A DNA stretch of 41,007 nucleotides from contig JANQQM010000205.1 in the NCBI GenBank assembly GCA_028289365.1, forward strand, positions 1 to 41,007, read 5' to 3'. Every line of letters begins with the position of its first letter. Position 1 is the first letter of the stretch. The DNA comes from Salaquimonas sp. GTDB lineage: Bacteria > Pseudomonadota > Alphaproteobacteria > Rhizobiales > Rhizobiaceae. This document shows positions 25,593 through 35,286 of the stretch, in pieces. The translations under genes and the position numbers were made by a program. The notes below the pieces were generated by a model. The model saw nothing but the letters and a program-made list of their open reading frames with translations, was not told the DNA's origin and ran no database searches.

Positions 25593-27173
25593 GTGACACC
25601 TGACAGCGAAAAAGTAGAACGTGACGGATTCCTAGTATTGCTGGAAGACGAGGCGGCAACGGTCCAATTTGGCGAAGACATCGCCATGATCCTCAGGCCG
25701 GGCGATGTCTTGTGTCTCCAGGGTGAATTGGGGACGGGCAAGACAACGCTTGCCCGGGCGATCATCCGCAAGCTGGCCGGAGATAGCGAGCTAGAGGTTC
25801 CCAGCCCGACCTATACGCTTTGCCAGACCTATGACAGCTTTCCGGCGGTATCGCATTTCGACTTCTACCGGGTCGGCGATATGGATGAAATTCGGGAACT
25901 TGGTCTGGATGAGTCTATTGAAAATGGTGTTGTCATCATTGAATGGCCGGATCGGGCGACCGAATTGCTGCCTGATAGCGCGGTGTGGATTTCCCTGAAT
26001 ATTGGTGGTGAATCTTCCCGGAAAGCCTTGATTGCAGCGCATGGAACTGAAAGCCTTCGAAATCAGCAAGACAATACCGGCAGCCTGCTGAACCGGTTAA
26101 GACGCAGCCTGGCGATCCGCGAATTCATCGAAAAGGAATGGTCCGGGGACACCAAGCGATCCTTTCTTACCGGAGACGCCTCGACCCGGCGATATGAGGT
26201 CATTTCTCGAAACCGGGAACGCCGGATCCTGATGGATGCGCCGAAACAAGCCGATGGGCCCCCGGTTCATGAGGGTCTACCCTATAGCCAGATTGCCTAT
26301 CTTGCCGAGGATGTCGTCCCGTTTATCGGCGTTGCCGAAACACTTCGACATGCCGGACTTGCAGCGCCGAAGATCCATGCCCGCCGCAATGATCTAGGGC
26401 TCTTGTTAATTGAACATCTGGGGCAGGAAAAAATCGTTTCGGATGAAGGGGAAGCAATCGAGTCCCGCTATCTGGAGTCCGCAAGGCTGATTGCCGCCCT
26501 GCACAAAAGACAGTGGCCTGAAACTATTTCCATTTCGGATGAGAATGGCAACCGAACGGAATATCGGTTCAACCGATATGGCCGCCGGGCGCTTGGAATT
26601 GAAGCGAGCCTGTTTGTCGATTGGTACATTCCTGAATTTTCACAATCACCGCCTAGTAAGGATCATATAGCTGAATTCCATACCATCTGGGATAGACTAA
26701 TCTCGCTGCTTGACGACTCAACGCTGACGCTCGTGCTGCGCGATTACCATTCGCCGAATATCATCTGGCGCGAGGAGGAACCTTTTCCCCGCAATATCGG
26801 GCTGATCGATTTCCAGGATGCAGTGATCGGACCGCAAGCCTATGATCTGGCTTCGCTCGCGCAGGATGCCCGGGTTGACATATCACCAACATTGGAGGCC
26901 CGTATCATGAATGTCTATCTGGAAATGCGGTCGGGCGACCCGGAGTTTGATGTGACCCAATTCCAACGGGATTATGCAATCCTGGGCGCCCATCGCGCGA
27001 CAAAAATACTTGGAATATTTGTTCGATTGAATAGACGCGACGGTAAGCCCGACTACCTGAAACATCTGCCCCGCATCCGCGACTATCTTTATCGGAATCT
27101 CGCCCATCCTGAACTATCGGGCTATCGTGAATGGCTCGATTCGATGGTCGGTTCGAAGGACAAACCGGTATGA
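25593..27173 (+). CDS. tsaE: Fusion of TsaE (tRNA t6A ATPase) and AmgK-like sugar kinase
   Basis: Two enzymes in one chain of 526 residues. Residues about 15-150 are TsaE, the ATPase of the threonylcarbamoyl-A37 tRNA modification complex: P-loop GELGTGKTT at 44-52, SPTYTL, HFDFYRV and IEWPDR. Residues about 180-520 form an aminoglycoside-phosphotransferase-fold kinase. Its Brenner motif is R-D384-Y-H386-S-P-N389 and its metal-binding motif D406-F-Q-D409. With murU following, this half is best explained as AmgK, the anomeric kinase for N-acetylmuramate/N-acetylglucosamine. The start is GTG at 25593, 2 bases after the divL stop, suggesting coupled translation; a TTG inside divL is less likely. 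I know such fusions from other Hyphomicrobiales. There is no stop or frameshift at the junction. Confidence 0.9.
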   Translation: MTPDSEKVERDGFLVLLEDEAATVQFGEDIAMILRPGDVLCLQGELGTGKTTLARAIIRKLAGDSELEVPSPTYTLCQTYDSFPAVSHFDFYRVGDMDEIRELGLDESIENGVVIIEWPDRATELLPDSAVWISLNIGGESSRKALIAAHGTESLRNQQDNTGSLLNRLRRSLAIREFIEKEWSGDTKRSFLTGDASTRRYEVISRNRERRILMDAPKQADGPPVHEGLPYSQIAYLAEDVVPFIGVAETLRHAGLAAPKIHARRNDLGLLLIEHLGQEKIVSDEGEAIESRYLESARLIAALHKRQWPETISISDENGNRTEYRFNRYGRRALGIEASLFVDWYIPEFSQSPPSKDHIAEFHTIWDRLISLLDDSTLTLVLRDYHSPNIIWREEEPFPRNIGLIDFQDAVIGPQAYDLASLAQDARVDISPTLEARIMNVYLEMRSGDPEFDVTQFQRDYAILGAHRATKILGIFVRLNRRDGKPDYLKHLPRIRDYLYRNLAHPELSGYREWLDSMVGSKDKPV

Positions 27174-27240
27174 CGGCTGCAATGATAACGTCACATATCG
27201 CATTTATTTATGCGGCAAATTAAATCCATTCGAGGATATT

Positions 27241-27255
27241 TCCCTAGATTAGGGA
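27241..27255. promoter_or_regulatory. Palindrome upstream of murU
   Basis: TCCCTA-GAT-TAGGGA is a perfect inverted repeat with 6-base arms, 31 bases before the murU start in the 113-base gap after the tsaE-amgK fusion. A weaker CGCAT/ATGCG pair lies at 27199-27214. It may be an operator; no regulator is known to me. Confidence 0.35.
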
Positions 27256-27286
27256 TAAGCTATTAGAATAAAGACGATTAGACACC

Positions 27287-28042
27287 ATGACGAAACTTGA
27301 AAAATCACCTCCCAGCGGGGAAACATTTATACCAAAACGGGCAATGTTGCTGGCGGCAGGACTTGGAAAACGAATGATGCCGGTCACGGAAACCATGCCA
27401 AAACCCATGGTTCGGATTTCAGGCAAACCGTTGATCGATTATGGCCTGTCGGCGCTAGAAAGCGTTGGTGTGGAAACCGCGGTCGTCAATGTCCACTACA
27501 TGGCCGAGCAGATTGAAGATCATTTGGCAGATTATAAATCGCCAGAGATCTTGATCTCTGACGAGCGGGATTCCTTGCTCGATTCCGGTGGTGGAATCGC
27601 CAAGGCACTGGATCATTTCGGGAATGAACCGTTTTTTGTTCTCAATGCAGATTCGTTCTGGATCGAAGGTTTCCGGCCGAATCTGCTGCGCTTGGCGGAA
27701 CAATGGGATGATTCGAAAATGGACATCCTGTTGCTGGTCTGCGGAATTGCAGAAGCCGTCGGCTATACGGGAATGGGCGATTTTACCATGGATGCCGATG
27801 GCTTGCTGAAACGCCGTGATGAGCGCGAAATGGGCCCCTTCGTCTATGCCGGGGCTGCCATTCTGCACCCCCGGATATTCGACGATCTACCTGGCCCGGT
27901 GTTTTCCCTCAATCGCCAGTTCGATGTTGCGCTTGAACAGGAGCGGATGTTCGGGGTACGGCTTGACGGATTGTGGTTGCATGTCGGCACCCCTGATTCG
28001 ATCCGTGAGGCCGAAGAAGCAATCGCGCATAGTGCAGCCTGA
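27287..28042 (+). CDS. murU: Nucleotidyltransferase, N-acetylmuramate-1-phosphate uridylyltransferase (MurU)
   Basis: Cytoplasmic nucleotidyltransferase of 251 residues. The sugar-nucleotide signature LAAGLGKRMMPVTETMPKPM lies at about residues 21-40, followed by the metal-binding region FFVLNADSFW near 110 and a closing WLHVGTPDSI. In the AmgK-MurU recycling route, described first in Pseudomonas putida, MurU turns MurNAc-1-phosphate into UDP-MurNAc. This lets the cell salvage wall sugars without new synthesis, bypassing fosfomycin-sensitive MurA. The kinase fused to TsaE just upstream supplies the substrate, which supports MurU over a generic glucose-1-phosphate enzyme. Confidence 0.87.
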   Translation: MTKLEKSPPSGETFIPKRAMLLAAGLGKRMMPVTETMPKPMVRISGKPLIDYGLSALESVGVETAVVNVHYMAEQIEDHLADYKSPEILISDERDSLLDSGGGIAKALDHFGNEPFFVLNADSFWIEGFRPNLLRLAEQWDDSKMDILLLVCGIAEAVGYTGMGDFTMDADGLLKRRDEREMGPFVYAGAAILHPRIFDDLPGPVFSLNRQFDVALEQERMFGVRLDGLWLHVGTPDSIREAEEAIAHSAA

Positions 28043-28090
28043 TACTTCTCCCGGTAGGAGCTTTCAGGCCGCCGCCTCTGGAGGGATTGC

Positions 28091-31000
28091 GTGGCCGAGC
28101 ATTCTGACGATGGGTTAGCGAACAAGCGAAGCAGAATCGCATCAGAACGTGTGTACTCGATCGCGCCGGGAACACCGTTCTTGAGAACGCTTGCCAGTTC
28201 GCTGATTAATGGCCAATTGATTGATGGATTCAATCCATCAACAGATCCATACATCTTGCCACGAGCAACCATCTATCTGCCGACCCGCAGGGCTGCCAGA
28301 GCCTTGGGCGATGAAATCATGGCCGTTCTTGGAAAAGACGCTGCCTTGCTACCGAATATCCTGACCTTTGGCGACGGAACAGATTATGGGCAAACAACCG
28401 AAATTAACCCGGCTAACCTTTTTGAGCCTAGGCTTCCAAACGCAATTTCCGTCAATACACGCAAGAAATATCTATCACTTCTGATCCAGCGATGGGCAGG
28501 TTCAATATCGCCCGACAATCGCCGGCTGTTTGGTGGTGACGACATCATGATCCCATCCTCCACCGCTGAAGCCATACGCATGGCCGCCGATCTGGCAAAC
28601 CTGCTTGATCAGATGGAAACCGATGAAATTGACTGGTCGGCGGTTTCGAAGCTCGCAAGCATTGAAACCGATGAGGAAGGCAGACCGGCGGCTTGGGCTA
28701 GATGGTGGAATTTAACCCTGCAATTCCTGAATATTGTGAGTGATTATTGGCCATCCATGTTGCAGGAAATGGAACTCTGCGATCCTGCCCAACGCCGACG
28801 CATGCAGCTCGATGGAATTACAAGGCAATTTCTGGAACACGGTTCGAAGGGACCTGTCATCGCCGCCGGATCTACCGGTTCGGTCCCCGCAACAGCACGC
28901 CTGATCACGGCAATCTCCAAGCTCGAAAACGGCGCAGTCGTCCTGCCGGGTGTGGATCGTTCGGCTATTTACAGCCTGCTGATCGAAAGGAACCGTTCCA
29001 CATCATCGGGAGCTGGCCAGGATCTGGAGGCGACGCTGTCGACCCATCCGCAGTTCGGCCTCAACCAGTTGATCGATGATATTGGGCTTGCGCCGGAAAT
29101 GGTCCAGCCGCTGGGGCACGTTGACAAAAGCCTGGAGGCAAGATCACGCCTGATCTCACTCGCCATGTTACCTGCTGCAGCAACTGGTGCATGGGCGCAG
29201 GCTGATCCGGAAAACGGCGCGGCAGACAATCTGGCAATGATTGAAGCCCAGGATCAACGCGAGGAAGCACTGGCAATCGCTGTCGCCTTACGGAAAGCCC
29301 TGGAGACCAAAGGCAAGACTGCGGCGCTGACCACCCCGGATCGAAATCTGGCCCGCCGGGTAGCAGCAGAATTACGCCGCTTCAATATAATGGTCGACGA
29401 TTCCGGCGGCACCCCATTGTCCTCAAGTGAAGCATTCAGATTTGCCCTGCTATTGCTGAAAGCCGCGTTTGGCAAGGGTGATGCCGTGGCGGTGACAGCA
29501 CTTTTCAAGCATCCGCTTCTGTGTGGTGATGCCGACAGTAATACTTCCATGCTAGCCCGCCTGTTCGAGCTTGTTGTTCTGCGCGATGCCATAAGCGTTC
29601 CGAAACCGGGACACTTCGAAACCACGATCGAGTTGAGGCGGAAAGTACTTGAATCCAATCCCCACGCACCGGCGCGGTTCCGTATTTTGACGGATGAAGC
29701 GTGGCGGGAATTGACGGAAATGGCGCTTGATATTGAGCGCGCCATGGAACCGCTGTCGACATTGATAGATACAGGAAAGGTCGCCCTGGGATCTGCGTTG
29801 GCGGCATTGCGCGATTCGCTTGAGAGGTTTTCAGCGCTTAGGACCGAGAACCAACCTGCTGCGATATCAGAAGAATTTACCCTGGTTTTCGAGTTTCTGG
29901 ATGATTTTTCTAGTGCTGAAGGAACGGATCTGGTCGTTCATCCAGCCGAAATCAGTGGAATTCTCGGCGCTTTTGCAGAGAATGTGACCTATCAGCAGAC
30001 TGGTCAGACGCATCCGCGCCTGTCTATCTGGGGTCCGCTTGAGGCGCGGCTGCAGTCGGTTGATCTGATGGTACTTGGCGGATTGAATGAGGGAGTCTGG
30101 CCGGCACCCGGCAAGAATGATCCTTTTCTCAATCGCTCGATGAAAGCCGCCTTGGGAATGGCATTGCCGGAGCGGAGGATCGGACTAAGCGCCCATGATT
30201 TTCAACAATTAAGCGGCCATGACGAGGTTATTTACAGCCGGGCGTTAAGGTCGGCAAATGCACCGACGATCGCTTCGCGCTGGCTACAGAGATTGATGAC
30301 AGTAGCCGGTGCTGAAGAAGCGAAAAAAATACGCGAGCGGGGTCAATATTTCCTCGATCTGGCCAGAATGCTGGATGCTTCTGCCGGTGACACCGGCGAA
30401 CCAGAAAGATTTCCGGGTCGACCATGCCCGAAACCTGCCGTTCAGCTTCGACCAACGCGGCTGTCGATTACAGAAATTGAGAAATGGATACGCGATCCCT
30501 ATGCGATTTTTGCCCGTCATGTTCTTGGACTGACACCCTTACCGCCGCTCGTCAGGCAGGCCGACCCCTTGTTGAAGGGTTCTGTGTTTCACAAGATTCT
30601 GGAGCGTTTTGTCGAGGAGGAGAATGCTGGCGATCCGAAGAAACGAATTTTGGAATTAGCCAATCAGACTTTCCGTGATTTTGGCGTACCTCGTGACGTT
30701 GCGGGCGTCTGGCAGGCGCGTTTTGACGAAATCGCAGAAAATTTCATCAAGTGGGAAATTGACCGGGCGGATACGATCCAGAAAAGTTATTGTGAACTGA
30801 GCGGAAAAATCACCTTCGGCGATACCGGTTTCGAACTGCGCGGTCGGGCAGACCGAGTCGACGTCACCAAGGATGGCAGCTTTACGGTGCTTGACTACAA
30901 GACCGGATCAAATCCGTCGAAAAAACAGGCGCGAACGTTCTCGCCGCAATTGGCGCTGGAGGCGAAGATGGCGCAGCTGGGCGCTTTCGTGATCCCGGAA

Positions 31001-31285
31001 GAGGCAAGCGCTGGCGCGCTAGGCTATGTTCGCCTCAGGCCCGACGACCAGCAGAAGGTTGATTGGATCAGCGGAAGCGGGGATGGTCTCAGCGCGCAGG
31101 AATTGGCTGACGACGCCTGGGCAAGGCTGGGCCAGATGATCCAGGCCTATACGAATCCAGACCAGGGCTATCAATCGCGCCGAGCGCCATTTCTGGAGGC
31201 CGATATCACCGGCGATTATGATCACCTTGCCAGGACACGGGAATGGATGGTGCTGTCTGACGGCGATGGAGAAGAGGATGGCTGA
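28091..31285 (+). CDS. addB: Double-strand break repair protein AddB
   Basis: Subunit of the AddAB helicase-nuclease that resects DNA ends for RecA-dependent repair, 1064 residues. The N-terminus has YLPTRRAARALGDEI, where a helicase P-loop would be but without GKT, as expected for an AddB that does not unwind. The C-terminal nuclease domain has GRADRVDV and D935-Y936-K937 in LDYKTGS. The Cys pattern of the iron-sulfur cluster of Bacillus AddB is not evident. The start is GTG at 28091 with GGAGGG 5 bases upstream. Its end overlaps the addA start by 8 bases. Confidence 0.95.
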   Translation: MAEHSDDGLANKRSRIASERVYSIAPGTPFLRTLASSLINGQLIDGFNPSTDPYILPRATIYLPTRRAARALGDEIMAVLGKDAALLPNILTFGDGTDYGQTTEINPANLFEPRLPNAISVNTRKKYLSLLIQRWAGSISPDNRRLFGGDDIMIPSSTAEAIRMAADLANLLDQMETDEIDWSAVSKLASIETDEEGRPAAWARWWNLTLQFLNIVSDYWPSMLQEMELCDPAQRRRMQLDGITRQFLEHGSKGPVIAAGSTGSVPATARLITAISKLENGAVVLPGVDRSAIYSLLIERNRSTSSGAGQDLEATLSTHPQFGLNQLIDDIGLAPEMVQPLGHVDKSLEARSRLISLAMLPAAATGAWAQADPENGAADNLAMIEAQDQREEALAIAVALRKALETKGKTAALTTPDRNLARRVAAELRRFNIMVDDSGGTPLSSSEAFRFALLLLKAAFGKGDAVAVTALFKHPLLCGDADSNTSMLARLFELVVLRDAISVPKPGHFETTIELRRKVLESNPHAPARFRILTDEAWRELTEMALDIERAMEPLSTLIDTGKVALGSALAALRDSLERFSALRTENQPAAISEEFTLVFEFLDDFSSAEGTDLVVHPAEISGILGAFAENVTYQQTGQTHPRLSIWGPLEARLQSVDLMVLGGLNEGVWPAPGKNDPFLNRSMKAALGMALPERRIGLSAHDFQQLSGHDEVIYSRALRSANAPTIASRWLQRLMTVAGAEEAKKIRERGQYFLDLARMLDASAGDTGEPERFPGRPCPKPAVQLRPTRLSITEIEKWIRDPYAIFARHVLGLTPLPPLVRQADPLLKGSVFHKILERFVEEENAGDPKKRILELANQTFRDFGVPRDVAGVWQARFDEIAENFIKWEIDRADTIQKSYCELSGKITFGDTGFELRGRADRVDVTKDGSFTVLDYKTGSNPSKKQARTFSPQLALEAKMAQLGAFVIPEEASAGALGYVRLRPDDQQKVDWISGSGDGLSAQELADDAWARLGQMIQAYTNPDQGYQSRRAPFLEADITGDYDHLARTREWMVLSDGDGEEDG

Positions 31286-34200
31286 ACACAAGGCTATCCC
31301 CGCGACGACGCGGCATAATCAAGCGCTGGCGACAGATCCGAGCCGTTCTGCCTGGGTGACGGCCAATGCCGGCTCGGGAAAGACCTATGTGCTTTCGCGA
31401 CGCGTCATCCGGCTGATGCTTGATGGCGTTGCGCCGGCGCAAATCCTTTGCCTTACCTTCACCAAGGCCGCGGCAGCTGAAATGTCCAACCGCATATTCG
31501 AGACCCTGTCTGAATGGATAGGCCTGAATGATGCTAAACTATCGACTGCATTGGAAGACCTGCTGGAGCGGCGGCCGACCCATACCGAGTTTGAACGGTC
31601 GCGAACGCTGTTTGCGCTCGCGCTCGATACGCCAGGCGGATTGAAAATCCAGACCATTCACGCATTTTGCGAAGCGTTGCTCCACCAGTTTCCACTGGAA
31701 GCAAACATGTCCGGCCATTTTCAGGTAATCGAGGCCGATGCGCAGGACGAACTCATTGAATTGGCTCGCGAGCAGGTATTTTCAGAAATGGAACCCGGCG
31801 GCGGAAGCGAACTTCAAGACGATCTTGAAGCCTTGCTTCGATCCGCCTCTGATGCGGCGATCGACAAGGCACTTGCAGAACTCATCGACAGGAGGCACGC
31901 GTTTCTATCCTGGATGGATGGTGATCCGGAAGCAGCAATCGAACAGCTATGGCAGGTATTGGGACTGAAACAGGGAACCAGCCGGAAGGAAATCATCGAA
32001 ACAGGATTTTCCGAAAGCAGATTTGACCCGGATCATCTGGCCGGGCCTGTAGCGACTGCCCTTGCCGCGGGGGGCGCGAGCAACATCCGATTTGTGGAAG
32101 CTGCAAACAGCGGTCCGGATCCGCAAGATATGCTGGAAAAGCGGGTGAATTGCCTTCTTACGCAGAAACTGGAGCGACGAAAATCTGCGGTGACGAAGGC
32201 GGTGCTGGATCAGCATGGGGAACTTGCAGAGGTTATCGATCATGAAACGGAATTGACCCTGCAGGTCTGCGAGAAGCTCAAGGCGCTGCATCTTCTCAAG
32301 GCATCGCAGGCGCTGTTTATCGTTGGTAACAACATCCTGACCAACTATCAGCACCTTAAGAATGCCCACGGACTGGCAGATTTCGATGATCTGATCCAGT
32401 CCGCAGCGAAATTGCTGACACGCTCCGACATCCAGCAATGGGTCCGGTACAAGCTGGATGCGGGAATAGATCATGTGCTTGTCGACGAAGCGCAGGATAC
32501 AAGCCCCGATCAATGGGCGATCATCAATGCAATCACGGATGAATTTCACACCAAAATCGAAGCGGGCAGCAAGAATCGATCCATTTTTGTGGTCGGCGAC
32601 GAAAAACAATCCATCTATTCCTTCCAGGGCGCCGATCCGCATGAATTTGCAGAGCAGGCGCATACCCTTGAAAAAAAGTCCCTGGACTTCAATCAGCCGT
32701 TTTCAAGAGTTCCGCTTGACCTTTCCTTCCGGTCCTCGCCGGACATTCTGGATGCGGTAGACAAGGTGTTCTCAATCGACGAGAACTTTCGTGGCCTTAG
32801 CCAGATGGATGGCGAGACTATTCACGAGTCGATTTTTCAAAACAGGGCCGGTGAGGTTCAGATCTGGCCACTTTACGGAAAGAAGAAATCCGACGAGCAG
32901 ACCTCCTGGTATGCGCCGGTCGACGCCACCGAAAACGATGACCCGGCAATCTTGCTGGCGCGCCGGATTGCTACAACAATCCGGAAATGGCTGAAGGATG
33001 AAGCTTGGCTGTCGGTCAAGGATCGGGTTATCACAAGCGGTGACATTCTCATCCTGGTTCGGCGCCGGGACAAATTTACCCGAGCGGTATTGCGGGAGCT
33101 TAAGCGGCAAGGTCTTGCCATTGCAGGAGCCGACCGGCTGGATTTGACCGAACATATTGCAATCGAAGATCTCATGGCATTAGGGCGGTTCACCTTGATG
33201 CGCGAGGACGATCTTTCGCTTGCCGGCGTACTGAAAAGTCCGCTTTTCGGTTTTGATGATGATTTGCTGACCAAGATTGCCGCAGAACGGGGTGATGCCA
33301 GCCTGTTTACCCAGATGGAGATTGTTGCGGAAAAGGGATCTTCGGAATTTTCATCGAGAATAGCCGAAACGGTGCAAAGGCTGAAATCTCTGGAGGCATT
33401 GGCAAGAACCGTCAGGCCATATGAATTCTTTGCCCATTTGCTTGGCCGGGAAGGCGGTCGCAAGGCGTTCATTTCTCATTTGGGCAAAGAGGTCGAAGAC
33501 GTACTCGATGCCTTCTTGCAGGCGGCGCTTGATCATGAACGTTCCGGCGGAAACGGGTTGGAGGATTTCTTGATCCTGCTGGAAAATTCGCCACCGGAAA
33601 TCAAGCGGGAAGTCGACACAAAAACCGATGAAATACAGGTAATAACGGTGCATTCTGCAAAGGGACTGGAAGCGCCGGTTGTATTTCTGGTCGATCCCTG
33701 CTCCCCGGCATTCATCCCCGCACACCGGCCGGCCATAATGCAGATTGCGGACCAGAAAAAAAGCTCTGCTTTTGTATGGCTTCCTGAAGCGAAATTTGGC
33801 GTCGTCCAGACAGATGCAGAACTTGCAGAAATCCGGAACAAGGCAGAAGAAGAATATCGCCGGCTGCTTTACGTGGCCATGACCCGTGCGTCCGATCGGC
33901 TGATCATCTGCGGTTGGCACGGCGTGAAGCCAATCAAACATGATCATTGGCACAGCATGGTCAGCCGCACCCTCGACGAAGATGCGTTACAGGTAAGTGT
34001 GGAAGGTGAATCTGAATATCTGGTCTGGCACAGTCCCGACAGGTCGATTACGCGCGAGAACCAGCGCAAAACCTCGATTGAAGAAAAAGCGGCCCCCTCT
34101 AAAATCATGGATTTACCGGACTGGCTTACCGGAGATGCGTCACTCGAGACGAAGCCGATACCGTCGCTTGCGCCATCGCAAATTCCGGTTGTTCATGACA

Positions 34201-34781
34201 GCATTGATGTGCCAATCGGCTGGTCAACCGGTGGTTCCGAACCGTCCGAGACAGATACGGATGCGCTTGAGAAGGGATTGGCCGTTCACCGATTGCTGGA
34301 AATATTGCCGTCCATTGATGCCGAGGTTCGAGAAGAATTTGCGGTTGAGTGGTTGAAGTCGAATTTACCGGGAGAAAATGATCGCAATATCGATAACCTG
34401 GCAACAAGCATTTCCAAGGTCATTGCAAATGAGGCGCTGGCGCCGCTATTTGGTCCGGAAAGCCAGGGTGAAACGGTGGTTACCGGATTTGTGACGCTGG
34501 CCGGCGAAAAAGCGCGAATCACCGGTAGAATTGACCGGCTTGCAAATTGCCAAGACCGGGTAATTCTTGCCGATTACAAGACCAATGCCTCTCCGCCCAG
34601 ATCGATTGAGGCGGTGCCGGCCGGATATGTTCAGCAATTGGCGCTTTACCGACAGGTTCTGAAGCAAATTCAACCGGATAAGGCGGTTGAATGCATGTTG
34701 ATCTGGACCGAGGACGGATCGGTTACCGTGCTCCCCGAAGCAGAACTTGAGCGTGCATTTTCGAGCATAACAATGGATTGA
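31278..34781 (+). CDS. addA: Double-strand break repair helicase AddA
   Basis: UvrD-like helicase plus nuclease of 1167 residues, partner of AddB. Visible motifs: P-loop NAGSGKT with K35, motif Ia LTFTKAAAAEM, motif II VDEAQDTSPDQW, motif III VGDEKQSIYSFQGA, motif V VHSAKGLEAPVVF and motif VI EEEYRRLLYVAMTRA. The C-terminal RecB-type nuclease has GRIDRL and D1099-Y1100-K1101 in ADYKTN. The ATG at 31278 is preceded by GAGAAGAGG and overlaps the end of addB (ATGGCTGA), so translation is probably coupled. An in-frame upstream ATG at 31218 lies deep inside addB and is less likely. Confidence 0.96.
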   Translation: MAEHKAIPATTRHNQALATDPSRSAWVTANAGSGKTYVLSRRVIRLMLDGVAPAQILCLTFTKAAAAEMSNRIFETLSEWIGLNDAKLSTALEDLLERRPTHTEFERSRTLFALALDTPGGLKIQTIHAFCEALLHQFPLEANMSGHFQVIEADAQDELIELAREQVFSEMEPGGGSELQDDLEALLRSASDAAIDKALAELIDRRHAFLSWMDGDPEAAIEQLWQVLGLKQGTSRKEIIETGFSESRFDPDHLAGPVATALAAGGASNIRFVEAANSGPDPQDMLEKRVNCLLTQKLERRKSAVTKAVLDQHGELAEVIDHETELTLQVCEKLKALHLLKASQALFIVGNNILTNYQHLKNAHGLADFDDLIQSAAKLLTRSDIQQWVRYKLDAGIDHVLVDEAQDTSPDQWAIINAITDEFHTKIEAGSKNRSIFVVGDEKQSIYSFQGADPHEFAEQAHTLEKKSLDFNQPFSRVPLDLSFRSSPDILDAVDKVFSIDENFRGLSQMDGETIHESIFQNRAGEVQIWPLYGKKKSDEQTSWYAPVDATENDDPAILLARRIATTIRKWLKDEAWLSVKDRVITSGDILILVRRRDKFTRAVLRELKRQGLAIAGADRLDLTEHIAIEDLMALGRFTLMREDDLSLAGVLKSPLFGFDDDLLTKIAAERGDASLFTQMEIVAEKGSSEFSSRIAETVQRLKSLEALARTVRPYEFFAHLLGREGGRKAFISHLGKEVEDVLDAFLQAALDHERSGGNGLEDFLILLENSPPEIKREVDTKTDEIQVITVHSAKGLEAPVVFLVDPCSPAFIPAHRPAIMQIADQKKSSAFVWLPEAKFGVVQTDAELAEIRNKAEEEYRRLLYVAMTRASDRLIICGWHGVKPIKHDHWHSMVSRTLDEDALQVSVEGESEYLVWHSPDRSITRENQRKTSIEEKAAPSKIMDLPDWLTGDASLETKPIPSLAPSQIPVVHDSIDVPIGWSTGGSEPSETDTDALEKGLAVHRLLEILPSIDAEVREEFAVEWLKSNLPGENDRNIDNLATSISKVIANEALAPLFGPESQGETVVTGFVTLAGEKARITGRIDRLANCQDRVILADYKTNASPPRSIEAVPAGYVQQLALYRQVLKQIQPDKAVECMLIWTEDGSVTVLPEAELERAFSSITMD

Positions 34782-34791
34782 ACTGCCTATC

Positions 34792-34820
34792 CTTGACGCA
34801 GCGGTTCGTGATACCTACCT
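34792..34820 (+). promoter_or_regulatory. Candidate trxA promoter
   Basis: CTTGAC (34792-34797) and CTACCT (34815-34820) lie 17 bases apart in the 121-base gap between addA and trxA. The -35 element fits the alphaproteobacterial consensus well, the -10 only partly. Confidence 0.45.
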
Positions 34821-34902
34821 TCGCAACAAGCTATGAATTTCCCCCCAAAATGCTGCAGGGCGTTGCATGCAGCATCTTCAAGAACTGTTAAAGGAGCCGT
34901 CG

Positions 34903-35223
34903 ATGGCAACCGTCAAAGTCGATAATGAGAATTTCAAATCGGATGTGCTTGAATCCGATGTGCCTGTCGTCGTGGACTTCTGGGCCGAATGGTGTGGCCC
35001 CTGCAAAATGATCGCACCTAGTCTTGAAGAAATTGCCGATGAAATGGGCGATGCCGTCAAGATCACCAAGCTGAACATTGACGAAAACCCGGATCTGGCC
35101 GCTCAATATGGGGTACGCTCAATTCCCACGCTTGTTCTGTTCAAGGGTGGCGAGCCGGCCTCCATGCAGGTCGGTGCAAAACCCAAATCAGCCCTGGCAG
35201 ACTGGATCAAGGAAGCCAGCTGA
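34903..35223 (+). CDS. trxA: Thioredoxin
   Basis: Classical thioredoxin of 106 residues, a general cytoplasmic disulfide reductant. The active site is W30-C31-G-P-C34 in [11 protein letters not shown], and the cis-proline loop is RSIPTL. The ATG at 34903 has AGGAG about 6 bases upstream and gives the typical [11 protein letters not shown] start. Placement after addA is the usual rhizobial order, but a 121-base gap with its own promoter-like sequence suggests separate expression. Confidence 0.97.
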   Translation: MATVKVDNENFKSDVLESDVPVVVDFWAEWCGPCKMIAPSLEEIADEMGDAVKITKLNIDENPDLAAQYGVRSIPTLVLFKGGEPASMQVGAKPKSALADWIKEAS

Positions 35224-35246
35224 ATCAACAAATTTTCAGATAATTC

Positions 35247-35275
35247 AAAACCCGGGCGATCTGTCCGGGTTTTTT
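35247..35275. terminator. Rho-independent terminator between trxA and folC
   Basis: AAAACCCGG (35247-35255) pairs with CCGGGTTTT (35265-35273) around a 9-base loop, and a T-run continues to 35275. It starts 24 bases after trxA. The A-run on the left gives a T-run on the minus strand, so it can also stop transcripts from folC. Confidence 0.9.
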
Positions 35276-35286
35276 GTTTCCGGAGT

